Source of the DNA: Candidatus Shapirobacteria bacterium UBA2283
GTDB lineage: Bacteria; Patescibacteriota; Microgenomatia; UBA12405
Reading direction: 5' to 3'
Length of the DNA stretch: 5,376 nt
Assembly (NCBI GenBank): GCA_002345725.1
Contig: DDWP01000101.1
Location: forward strand, 2,600 to 7,975
Shown: in pieces, positions 1-5,015 of the stretch
Numbering within the stretch: position 1 is the stretch's first letter
Layout of the letters: each line of letters begins with the position of its first letter
Translations under genes and position numbers: made by a program
The notes under the pieces: generated by a model
The model's input: the letters and a program-made list of their open reading frames with translations, nothing else
Database searches by the model: none
Told to the model about the DNA's origin: nothing

Positions 1-912
1 CTTTTACATCGTTATACCGATACTCTGATTTTAGGTCTCGATTCTGACTTTGCCGGCAACAATGCAGCTCGTAAAAGCATTGAGTTAGCTGATTCTATGG
101 GGTTTGATATCCATGTTATTTCTCTGGGAGATAAGTATAAAGATCCTGATGAAGCTGTCCGTGCCGATCCAGGATTTTTCAAAGACCAACTTAACCACAC
201 ACTTCCTGTTTGGGACTTTATTATCAATAGTGCTATCAAAAGTCACGACACTAGTACCATTCGTGGCAAAAAAGAAATTCTCTCTTTAGTTTTACCATTT
301 TTAGTCAAAATCCAAAATTCAGTTACCCGCTCCGATTATTACAACAAACTAGCTGCTCAAATTGGTTCCGACCCTTCCGCCATTGCCGAAGAGGCAAACA
401 AAATTAGTACTACTAATTTTGTGCCGTCAGGTCGGAGTCCAACTCCCGTTGGACTTAATGACCTGACTAGTAAAACTGATCGTCTTGAAGAATACCTTCT
501 CACTCTCGTTATCTCTTCAAAAAAGCCTGATCTCTTGTCCCAGAAGGTTTCTGCTCAATTTTCTTTTTCTACTCCCCGTTTTCAAAATATCTTTCTTAAT
601 TTAACCAAAATTGAAGACGAGTTCGACCCCAAAAAATTTGCCGATACTCTATCTCCCGAATTATCACCGACTTTCAATAATCTATACTTATCCGGTACTT
701 ACCTTAATATCGAATCCCAGGCCAGGTTAAGAGAGATCAAAAAAACTATTTCCCAACTTCAATCCATTAGTCTTAAAGACCGGATTTCTACCCTAAGTAC
801 TAAGATAGCTCAAGCTGAGAATTCTGACGATGATATTCTCTTAAAACAGCTAGAAGTAGAGTATAATCAACTGTTATCCGAACTTTCAAAAGTTCAATCA
901 ACAAAAGCCTAG
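1..912 (+). CDS. dnaG: DNA primase DnaG, C-terminal 303 residues (5' end outside window)
   Basis: DnaG makes the RNA primers for replication at the fork, together with the replicative helicase. The reading frame is open from base 1, so the gene starts before the window and the zinc-binding and N-terminal catalytic domains are not visible. Residues 11-24 of the fragment hold the end of the TOPRIM metal-binding core, LGLDSDFAGNNAAR, with the DxD aspartates at 14 and 16. KDPDEA at 48-53 is the usual 'gkDPDe' motif after it. Residues 60-135 look like the helical subdomain that follows TOPRIM. From LEEYLLTLV (162-170) onward is a C-terminal region where other primases bind helicase; its end is rich in charged residues and helix-like. 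The linker at about residues 134-156 is encoded by two strong palindromes, described separately. The stop is TAG, 34 bp before rpoD. That order is the conserved macromolecular-synthesis arrangement and supports the call. Confidence 0.93.
   Translation, partial: LLHRYTDTLILGLDSDFAGNNAARKSIELADSMGFDIHVISLGDKYKDPDEAVRADPGFFKDQLNHTLPVWDFIINSAIKSHDTSTIRGKKEILSLVLPFLVKIQNSVTRSDYYNKLAAQIGSDPSAIAEEANKISTTNFVPSGRSPTPVGLNDLTSKTDRLEEYLLTLVISSKKPDLLSQKVSAQFSFSTPRFQNIFLNLTKIEDEFDPKKFADTLSPELSPTFNNLYLSGTYLNIESQARLREIKKTISQLQSISLKDRISTLSTKIAQAENSDDDILLKQLEVEYNQLLSELSKVQSTKA
401..467. repeat. Two adjacent palindromes inside dnaG
   Basis: Seen directly. At 401-419 the arms AAATTAGTA and TACTAATTT flank a single C. 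At 426-467 a larger hairpin has an outer arm GTCAGGTC (426-433) matched by GACCTGAC (460-467), and an inner arm AGTCCAAC (436-443) matched by GTTGGACT (448-455), around a TCCC loop with a GG/TAAT internal bulge. That gives 16 paired bases, all Watson-Crick. The element lies in frame and encodes roughly VPSGRSPTPVGLNDLTS, a Pro/Gly/Ser-rich stretch between the helical subdomain and the C-terminal region of DnaG, where an insertion would be tolerated. It could be an inserted palindromic repeat of the kind known in Rickettsia genes, or an mRNA structure. No second copy is visible in the window. Confidence 0.7.
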
Positions 913-932
913 ATTAATCGGCATTTCTCGTA

Positions 933-938
933 TACAAT
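933..938 (+). promoter_or_regulatory. Candidate -10 box just upstream of rpoD
   Basis: TACAAT matches the TATAAT consensus at five of six positions and ends 8 nt before the rpoD ATG. A transcript starting 6-8 nt downstream would begin at or next to the ATG, giving rpoD its own leaderless mRNA in addition to read-through from dnaG. No good -35 hexamer is seen at 16-18 nt spacing, so this is moderate evidence only. Confidence 0.4.
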
Positions 939-946
939 ATAACCCA

Positions 947-2032
947 ATGCCAACTTCCTTAAACTTTTCGAAGGTGAAGCAAAACTTGGTGGCTACCGCT
1001 AAGAAGCTGCACTACTTGACACAAGAAGAGATTTTGGCGGAGGTACCAGAGCCAGAGAAATATATTGATGAGCTTGATTTAGTTTTTGACTATCTTTTTG
1101 AAAAAGGAATTGATGTTTTTGACAAAGTTGAATCCCAAGCCCTGATTGATGTAAAGAAAGAAAAAGCCAATAGTGCCGAATTATTAGCCTTACTTTCCCA
1201 AAAGAACACCGTTGATTCAGTTAGAATGTATCTCAAAGAGATCGGCAAGATCGATCTTCTCACTTTCGAGCTGGAAGTTGAGTATGCTAAAGCTATTGAG
1301 CTCGGATCAGAAGAAGCCCGCAAGAATTTAATCAATGCCAATTTACGTCTAGTTGTCTCTATTGCCAAAAAATATATCGGTCGTGGTCTTACCTTCCTCG
1401 ATTTAGTTCAAGAAGGTAATCAAGGTCTTATGCGTGCCGTTGAAAAATTCGATTGGAAACGTGGATTCAAGTTTAGCACTTATGCTACCTGGTGGATTCG
1501 ACAAGCCATTACCCGTGCTATTGCCGACCAAGCCAAGACCATTCGTATTCCTGTTCACATGGTCGAGACCATCAACAAAGTCTACAAGGCCACTCGCGCT
1601 CTTACCCAACGTCTTGGTCATGAGCCAGATATTGCCCAGATTGCCGAAGAAGTCGGTATCAGTGTTGAGAAAGTCGAGGAGATCTATCGTATTTCTCAAG
1701 ACACCACTTCTCTGGCTACTCCAGTCGGCGACGATGAAGATTCATTCTTAGGTGATTTTATTGAAGACACTACCCAGCTCTCTCCTTATGAAGAAACCAG
1801 CATGGAGTTACTTCGTGAATCCATCGAAGAGGTCCTCGAGTCTCTCGATGAACGTGAGTCAAAAGTGTTATCTTTAAGATTTGGCTTAATGGGGGAGACT
1901 CCAAAAACACTCGAAGAAGTCGGTAAAATTTTCAATGTCACTCGTGAACGTATTCGTCAGATCGAAGCCAAAGCTCTTCGAAAACTCCGCCACCCATCTC
2001 GCAGAAAGAAACTGCAGGATTATTTAGAATAA
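947..2032 (+). CDS. rpoD: Primary (sigma-70 family) RNA polymerase sigma factor
   Basis: Housekeeping sigma factor that directs RNA polymerase to -10/-35 promoters. The 361-residue protein has a short region 1.1-like N-terminus (about 25-60). Region 1.2 carries VRMYLKEIG (92-100). Regions 2.1-2.4 run about 125-195 and include NLRLVVSIAKKY, GLTFLDLVQEGNQGLMRA and FKFSTYATWWIRQAITRA, the core-binding, melting and -10 recognition elements. Region 3 starts at IRIPVHMVETINK (199-211), and the region 3.2 finger lies near GDDEDSFLGDFIED (261-274). Region 4 contains LRFGL and the helix-turn-helix TLEEVGKIFNVTRERIRQIEAKALRKLRHP, which contacts the -35 box. It is shorter than E. coli RpoD because the large non-conserved insert between regions 1 and 2 is absent, as in many bacteria. 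ATG 947 is chosen because the N-terminus fits the family. There is no Shine-Dalgarno before it. The gene follows dnaG, and its last 13 bases overlap the convergent methyltransferase gene. Confidence 0.97.
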   Translation: MPTSLNFSKVKQNLVATAKKLHYLTQEEILAEVPEPEKYIDELDLVFDYLFEKGIDVFDKVESQALIDVKKEKANSAELLALLSQKNTVDSVRMYLKEIGKIDLLTFELEVEYAKAIELGSEEARKNLINANLRLVVSIAKKYIGRGLTFLDLVQEGNQGLMRAVEKFDWKRGFKFSTYATWWIRQAITRAIADQAKTIRIPVHMVETINKVYKATRALTQRLGHEPDIAQIAEEVGISVEKVEEIYRISQDTTSLATPVGDDEDSFLGDFIEDTTQLSPYEETSMELLRESIEEVLESLDERESKVLSLRFGLMGETPKTLEEVGKIFNVTRERIRQIEAKALRKLRHPSRRKKLQDYLE

Positions 2033-2041
2033 TCTAAATAA
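2020..2041. terminator. Inverted repeat at the convergent rpoD / methyltransferase ends
   Basis: TTATTTAGA (2020-2028) and TCTAAATAA (2033-2041) are perfect 9-nt complements around a 4-nt loop. The hairpin contains the stop codons of both convergent genes: TAA of rpoD in the loop/stem edge (2030-2032), and TAA of the minus-strand gene at 2020-2022. It has only one G-C pair per stem and no clear T-tract on either side. It is therefore a weak candidate for a bidirectional terminator or an mRNA 3' end structure, rather than a textbook intrinsic terminator. Confidence 0.4.
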
Positions 2042-2727
2042 ATCGAGTTAAGTTCGTTTCTATAAGCCAGTTTGTATCCATTGTTATCCAGAAAGCTGTC
2101 AATCTCTTTACTCCTGTCTTCGATAATAATAACTTTCGCCCTGTATTTCTTCCAATCCAGCCCCTTAAGGATTTCATAATCATAACCCTCCGCATCAATC
2201 GATATTAAATCAACTTTATTCTTTTTAATATATTTACCAAAAACATCTTGCAATGTTTTTATCTCTATTTTCTGTACATCAACTAGTTTACAGCCACTTT
2301 TAATGGCCTTATCAGCCTCTTTTTTGGAAAAAGTCGACTTGACGTGTGGGTCTAGACGATAAAAGTTTTTTGTACATCTTTTATCACCCAGTCCTATATT
2401 AAGGCAGGTATCTTTTGGACGACACTTTTTTATTTCTTCATATAGATCTTTTATTGGTTCGATTACCACTCCTCTTGCTCCGTTTATATAAAACAAATAG
2501 GTGTTATTAAACTTGATCGCCTCGTTTGCTCCGATATCAACATAGCCTTTAATCTTGTCTTTACCTATATTGTTAGCTATCCACCTATCCTCACCATATT
2601 GAGAATAAGAGATTTTGAGCGTTCTCAATATTATTCTTTTTATTTCAATTAGTGAGAATATGACAAAATACTTTGGTCCATAAAGTCTGTATTTAAATAC
2701 CAGATCTTGGACAAAATTTCTTTTCAT
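2020..2727 (-). CDS. FkbM-family SAM-dependent methyltransferase
   Basis: Predicted cytoplasmic methyltransferase of 235 residues that moves a methyl group from S-adenosylmethionine to a hydroxyl or similar group. In this family the acceptor is often a sugar of a surface glycan or a secondary metabolite; the acceptor here is unknown. The pattern is typical. SQYGEDRWI (42-50) precedes the fold. Motif I YVDIGANEA (62-70) binds SAM, and VVIEP (87-91) carries the acidic residue that holds the ribose. NIGLGDK (110-116) and LISIDAEGYDYEILKGL (174-190) are hallmark FkbM segments. The first 40 residues are basic and hydrophobic (FVIFSLIEIKRIIL), perhaps a membrane-contacting helix. The ATG overlaps the stop of the upstream phosphatase by one base, suggesting translational coupling. 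The gene is visibly more AT-rich than dnaG and rpoD, which may point to acquisition as an accessory gene. Confidence 0.88.
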   Translation of the reverse strand: MKRNFVQDLVFKYRLYGPKYFVIFSLIEIKRIILRTLKISYSQYGEDRWIANNIGKDKIKGYVDIGANEAIKFNNTYLFYINGARGVVIEPIKDLYEEIKKCRPKDTCLNIGLGDKRCTKNFYRLDPHVKSTFSKKEADKAIKSGCKLVDVQKIEIKTLQDVFGKYIKKNKVDLISIDAEGYDYEILKGLDWKKYRAKVIIIEDRSKEIDSFLDNNGYKLAYRNELNSIYLDYSK

Positions 2728-3173
2728 TAGTTACCAAACATAATCTCTCTTATTTCTCCGTTTGCTAGTTTCTCTTGTTTTCCCTCGGTCAAAAACAATG
2801 CCATGCTTATCACCATTTGATGACTGATCACCACTACAATATCTTCTTCACTGTGGTCATACTTTAGATCATCGAGGAAAAGTTCTACTCTAGCTTTTAA
2901 TTTTTCATAATTTTCCGACTTCATTTTTGGTCCTACCAATCGGCTAAAATGTATTGGAAAACTATCATCTCGAATTCGCAGTATTTCATCCATGGTTTGT
3001 TCACATCGAGGGGTTTGTGAGCAATATATTGCACTAATCTTTTTTGGTGCCAATTCCGCCCCTACTTCTATTGCTTGTTTTACACCTACTGCCGTTAGAT
3101 TATTTTCCTCTCCTAATACCTCATAACCTCTGTTTCTCGCACTTTCACCATGTCTTATTAATATTAGTTTCAT
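2727..3173 (-). CDS. Histidine phosphatase family protein (phosphoglycerate mutase-like)
   Basis: Small member (148 residues) of the histidine phosphatase superfamily, which removes phosphate through a phosphohistidine intermediate. The catalytic motif LIRHGES lies at 5-11, with R7, H8 and E10. YCSQTPRCEQT (50-60) supplies the second conserved arginine (R56), and VVISHQMVIS (114-123) has the second catalytic histidine at 118. The protein is shorter than true cofactor-dependent phosphoglycerate mutases (about 200-250 residues), so a SixA-like or general phosphatase role is more likely than glycolysis. The substrate cannot be read from the sequence. The gene is followed by the FkbM methyltransferase with a 1-nt stop/start overlap and preceded by the four-cysteine gene 19 bp upstream. 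The three probably share a transcript, although a -10 box also lies close before this start. Confidence 0.9.
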   Translation of the reverse strand: MKLILIRHGESARNRGYEVLGEENNLTAVGVKQAIEVGAELAPKKISAIYCSQTPRCEQTMDEILRIRDDSFPIHFSRLVGPKMKSENYEKLKARVELFLDDLKYDHSEEDIVVVISHQMVISMALFLTEGKQEKLANGEIREIMFGN

Positions 3174-3179
3174 GCGTGT

Positions 3180-3185
3180 ATTTTA
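3180..3185 (-). promoter_or_regulatory. Candidate -10 box close before the phosphatase gene
   Basis: On the minus strand TAAAAT (five of six consensus positions) ends 6 nt before the ATG at 3173. If used, transcription would begin at about the start codon, giving a leaderless mRNA for the phosphatase and methyltransferase pair. No strong -35 is seen at normal spacing, and the 19 bp intergenic gap is AT-rich, so chance occurrence is possible. Confidence 0.35.
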
Positions 3186-3192
3186 CCAATTA

Positions 3193-3417
3193 TTACAGCA
3201 ATAAGTTTGGTTTTAGGCGGAGTCCTTCTCTACAGACATATGTTGTCTTTCCCTCACAAGTTAGCCTGTCCAAGGTAACTATTTCATGATTAGAATGTTT
3301 TCTAGCCTCGACCATTACTACCTGAGCTGTAACTGGCTCATGTGTAATTTCACCTATTATGTTTACGCAGGTTTCACATACTGCGATCGACCGTGTCTTT
3401 GCACCTATTGTTCTCAT
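3193..3417 (-). CDS. Small four-cysteine protein of unknown function
   Basis: I do not recognise this 74-residue protein. Four cysteines are visible: a CETC knuckle at 14-17, and C54 and C62 in LTCEGKTTYVC. Such a set could hold one zinc ion in a rubredoxin- or ribbon-like fold. The middle (residues 18-50) is a hydrophobic and charged stretch compatible with beta strands. There is no signal peptide or membrane segment. It is read on the minus strand in the same direction as the phosphatase and methyltransferase genes, 19 bp upstream of the phosphatase ATG, and is probably the first gene of that group. A candidate promoter lies just upstream. The cysteine pattern and the operon-like position argue that the ORF is real. 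The competing plus-strand frame over this region is low-complexity and overlaps the phosphatase gene. Confidence 0.6.
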   Translation of the reverse strand: MRTIGAKTRSIAVCETCVNIIGEITHEPVTAQVVMVEARKHSNHEIVTLDRLTCEGKTTYVCREGLRLKPNLLL

Positions 3418-3434
3418 TGTTTATAAAAATCTCT

Positions 3435-3463
3435 ATTATTTAGATATCCAGGGATATTAACAA
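3435..3463 (-). promoter_or_regulatory. Candidate promoter for the minus-strand three-gene block
   Basis: On the minus strand TTGTTA (3463-3458) and AATAAT (3440-3435) are separated by exactly 17 nt, matching sigma-70 -35 and -10 consensus at four and five positions. Transcription would start near 3428, about ten bases before the ATG at 3417. That is a very short leader with no Shine-Dalgarno. It lies in the 113 bp divergent region shared with the plus-strand gene beginning at 3531. Confidence 0.5.
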
Positions 3464-3518
3464 AGACATGCCGTTTTGAGAAGCTAGTCAATTCAACTCT
3501 CTATCAGTCCGTTTGCTT

Positions 3519-3524
3519 TATAAT
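3519..3524 (+). promoter_or_regulatory. -10 box immediately before the 3531 gene
   Basis: A perfect TATAAT ends 6 nt before ATG 3531, which would start the transcript at about the A of the ATG (leaderless). The -35 position at 17 nt spacing has no good match; TTCAAC at 3492-3497 is 21 nt away. The box also argues against the upstream in-frame TTG at 3513, which would precede the predicted transcription start. Confidence 0.5.
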
Positions 3525-3530
3525 CTCTTT

Positions 3531-4253
3531 ATGGCCAATCTCGATTCTAACTTTTCCAAAGAGATATTGTCACCCACTCCGATCACCAGATTAAATGTTG
3601 CTATTCACCCGCTCTGGAGAATGAAACCCTTGAATCAAGGTCAAATCTTTAAGGATCGTTTTGTTGCTGCTCGACAACATCTCGCTGAGGCTGTTGTCGC
3701 CAATATGGCGCCATCTTCTCCCGGTGAGGTTACCTGTTTTATCCCCCACATTGTTAATTCTCGAAAGTCAGATGAGTTAGTTCATCAAAAACAAAAAATT
3801 GCTACTAATCAGCAATATCTTCAATGGACGACAGTTTTTCAAGATCTGGTAACCAATACCGATCCTTCATTCCGACGACAGCTCCTTATTGCTCCCAATC
3901 TTGTTGAAATACCTGGACATTTGGGACAAGGCGAGGTAGACCCAGATATTTTTGTTCAAGCGCTCGCCAAGAAGGGTTTTGTTATCACTCCCGACACAGA
4001 AGTTGTTGTGGGTGGTGAGATGCTTTACCCGTGTGTTACCGAAACAGTTATGCGTCTTCTCGAAATAGGGGAGATTCATCATTTGAGAGTAGACAAAGGT
4101 ATTACACTGACCTCTGACTACCTTATTTCTGATACAGATACCTCAGTTGGTCGAGAGTATGATCAGTTCGTCCAGCGAATGTCTGCGTTGGGTTACGACG
4201 TTATTCAAGATCATCGTATTGTCTCGATACACAAAAGAGAATCTAAATTGTAG
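3531..4253 (+). CDS. Conserved-looking protein of unknown function, possibly cysteine-hydrolase-like
   Basis: A 240-residue soluble protein that I cannot assign. There is no signal peptide or membrane helix. It seems to be an alpha/beta protein: strand-like segments at RLNVAIHPLW (20-29), EVTCFIPHIV (66-75), RQLLIAPNLVEI (116-127) and TEVVVGGEMLYPCVTETVMRLLEIG (156-180). The last segment, a hydrophobic strand then Gly-Gly, then PCVTETV, then a helix and a DKGITLT strand, superficially recalls the catalytic-cysteine region of isochorismatase-like hydrolases (C168 here). The N-terminal Asp and central Lys of that triad are not convincingly placed, so this is only a suggestion. ATG 3531 is preferred over the upstream TTG 3513 because a perfect -10 box lies between them. 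The stop TAG is followed 42 bp later by the LAGLIDADG-like gene, which has its own promoter. Confidence 0.72.
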   Translation: MANLDSNFSKEILSPTPITRLNVAIHPLWRMKPLNQGQIFKDRFVAARQHLAEAVVANMAPSSPGEVTCFIPHIVNSRKSDELVHQKQKIATNQQYLQWTTVFQDLVTNTDPSFRRQLLIAPNLVEIPGHLGQGEVDPDIFVQALAKKGFVITPDTEVVVGGEMLYPCVTETVMRLLEIGEIHHLRVDKGITLTSDYLISDTDTSVGREYDQFVQRMSALGYDVIQDHRIVSIHKRESKL

Positions 4254-4261
4254 GCTAAGCC

Positions 4262-4290
4262 TTGTACACTGCGTTTCGTTATTCTATAAT
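4262..4290 (+). promoter_or_regulatory. Promoter of the LAGLIDADG-like gene (leaderless)
   Basis: TTGTAC (4262-4267) and a perfect TATAAT (4285-4290) are spaced by 17 nt. The -10 ends 5 nt before ATG 4296, so the transcript would begin at or within the start codon region. There is no room for a ribosome binding site. This is the clearest leaderless arrangement in the window. Confidence 0.6.
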
Positions 4291-4295
4291 TTATC

Positions 4296-4973
4296 ATGGG
4301 CTATGCTGGTAAGCTAGAGAAAAAAGAAATTGCCAAATCACTTCGTAAGAAAGGATATTCCTACAATCAGATCAAAGCAGTCACTGGTTTATCAAAAGAT
4401 ACCATCTCTCGAAGTTGTCGCGATATCATTCTCACACCAAGTCAGATAAAACTATTGGATTTAAGTCGTAGAAGAGGACAGACTTTGGCCTCAATTAAGG
4501 GAGCCAAGTCAAATCAGTTGAAAAGAATTCAAAACGAAAAAGCATTGCTTGAAGAGGGTGTAAATCAAGTGGGTGCTTTAACAGTCAGAGATAAGTTTAT
4601 TGCGGGTATCACTTTTTATCAGGGTGAAGGCTCAAAGACTAGTCATGCCGTTGAGTTTACTAATGCTGATCCAGAAACAATAAAGTTCATGGTTGATTGG
4701 TTTGAGCAGTTTTGTGAGATCAAGCGAGAAGATTTGAAGTGTAGCCTTTGGCTACATGATAACTTAGATGAAGACATTGCCAAAGAATATTGGTCAAAGT
4801 TATTGAAAATAAACTGTTTACAGTTTGGTAAAACATATTTTGCCAAAAATAAGCCAAATAGTCCAAAAATCAGAAAAAACATACATCAATACGGTATTAT
4901 TAAAATTCGTTATTATAGCTCGACAAAACTACGCCTTATCTTAGGTTGGATCAGAGGTGTTTTAACCAACTAG
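4296..4973 (+). CDS. HTH plus LAGLIDADG-like protein, stand-alone, next to the tRNA intron
   Basis: 225 residues. Residues 9-42 (EIAKSLRKKGYSYNQIKAVT, then GLSKDTISRSCRDI) form a resolvase-like helix-turn-helix, followed by a basic linker rich in Lys and Arg (56-82). From about 98 a second domain begins with FIAGITFYQGEGSK (101-114) and VEFTNADPETIKFMVDWFEQF (119-139). This resembles the LAGLIDADG helix, its acidic residue (E111), and the 'NxDxxxIKxF' segment after it. HDNLDEDIAKEYWSKLL (154-170) and LILGWIRGVL (214-223) complete the domain. Proteins of this architecture are, from memory, frequent in Patescibacteria and actinobacteria as free-standing genes of untested function. DNA binding is well supported; nuclease activity is inference. 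The gene has its own promoter, and its stop is 42 bp before the intron-bearing tRNA. It may be a homing endonuclease linked to the intron, or a coincidental neighbour. Confidence 0.78.
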   Translation: MGYAGKLEKKEIAKSLRKKGYSYNQIKAVTGLSKDTISRSCRDIILTPSQIKLLDLSRRRGQTLASIKGAKSNQLKRIQNEKALLEEGVNQVGALTVRDKFIAGITFYQGEGSKTSHAVEFTNADPETIKFMVDWFEQFCEIKREDLKCSLWLHDNLDEDIAKEYWSKLLKINCLQFGKTYFAKNKPNSPKIRKNIHQYGIIKIRYYSSTKLRLILGWIRGVLTN

Positions 4974-4982
4974 ATTGAATGT

Positions 4983-4988
4983 TATAAT
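4983..4988 (+). promoter_or_regulatory. -10 box of the tRNA-Asn gene
   Basis: A perfect TATAAT lies 27 nt before the first tRNA base, giving a predicted start near 4995 and a 5' leader of about 21 nt for RNase P to remove. The -35 region falls on the end of the preceding gene and is weak (TTAACC, 4962-4967, 15 nt spacing). The tRNA therefore appears to be transcribed independently. Confidence 0.6.
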
Positions 4989-5015
4989 TCTCAAGCTCTT
5001 TTAAAAAATAGATCT

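Noticed and set aside
1403..1751. Overlapping frames inside rpoD on both strands
   Set aside because: They lie entirely within the conserved sigma-70 core, with no motif of their own.
3218..3225. CGGAGTCC shared with the dnaG palindrome as a second repeat copy
   Set aside because: Only eight bases match and there is no palindrome around this copy; chance is the simplest explanation.
3044..3289. Plus-strand 81-codon frame across the phosphatase start
   Set aside because: Low-complexity Leu/Pro/His composition and antisense to two better-supported genes; treated as a shadow.
3513..3530. TTG start six codons upstream of ATG 3531
   Set aside because: A perfect TATAAT lies between the two, so transcripts would begin after the TTG; the ATG is the better start.
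4252..4262. AGGCT/AGCCT inverted repeat as a terminator after the 3531 gene
   Set aside because: The loop is a single base, so only a 3-bp stem is realistic, and no T-tract follows.
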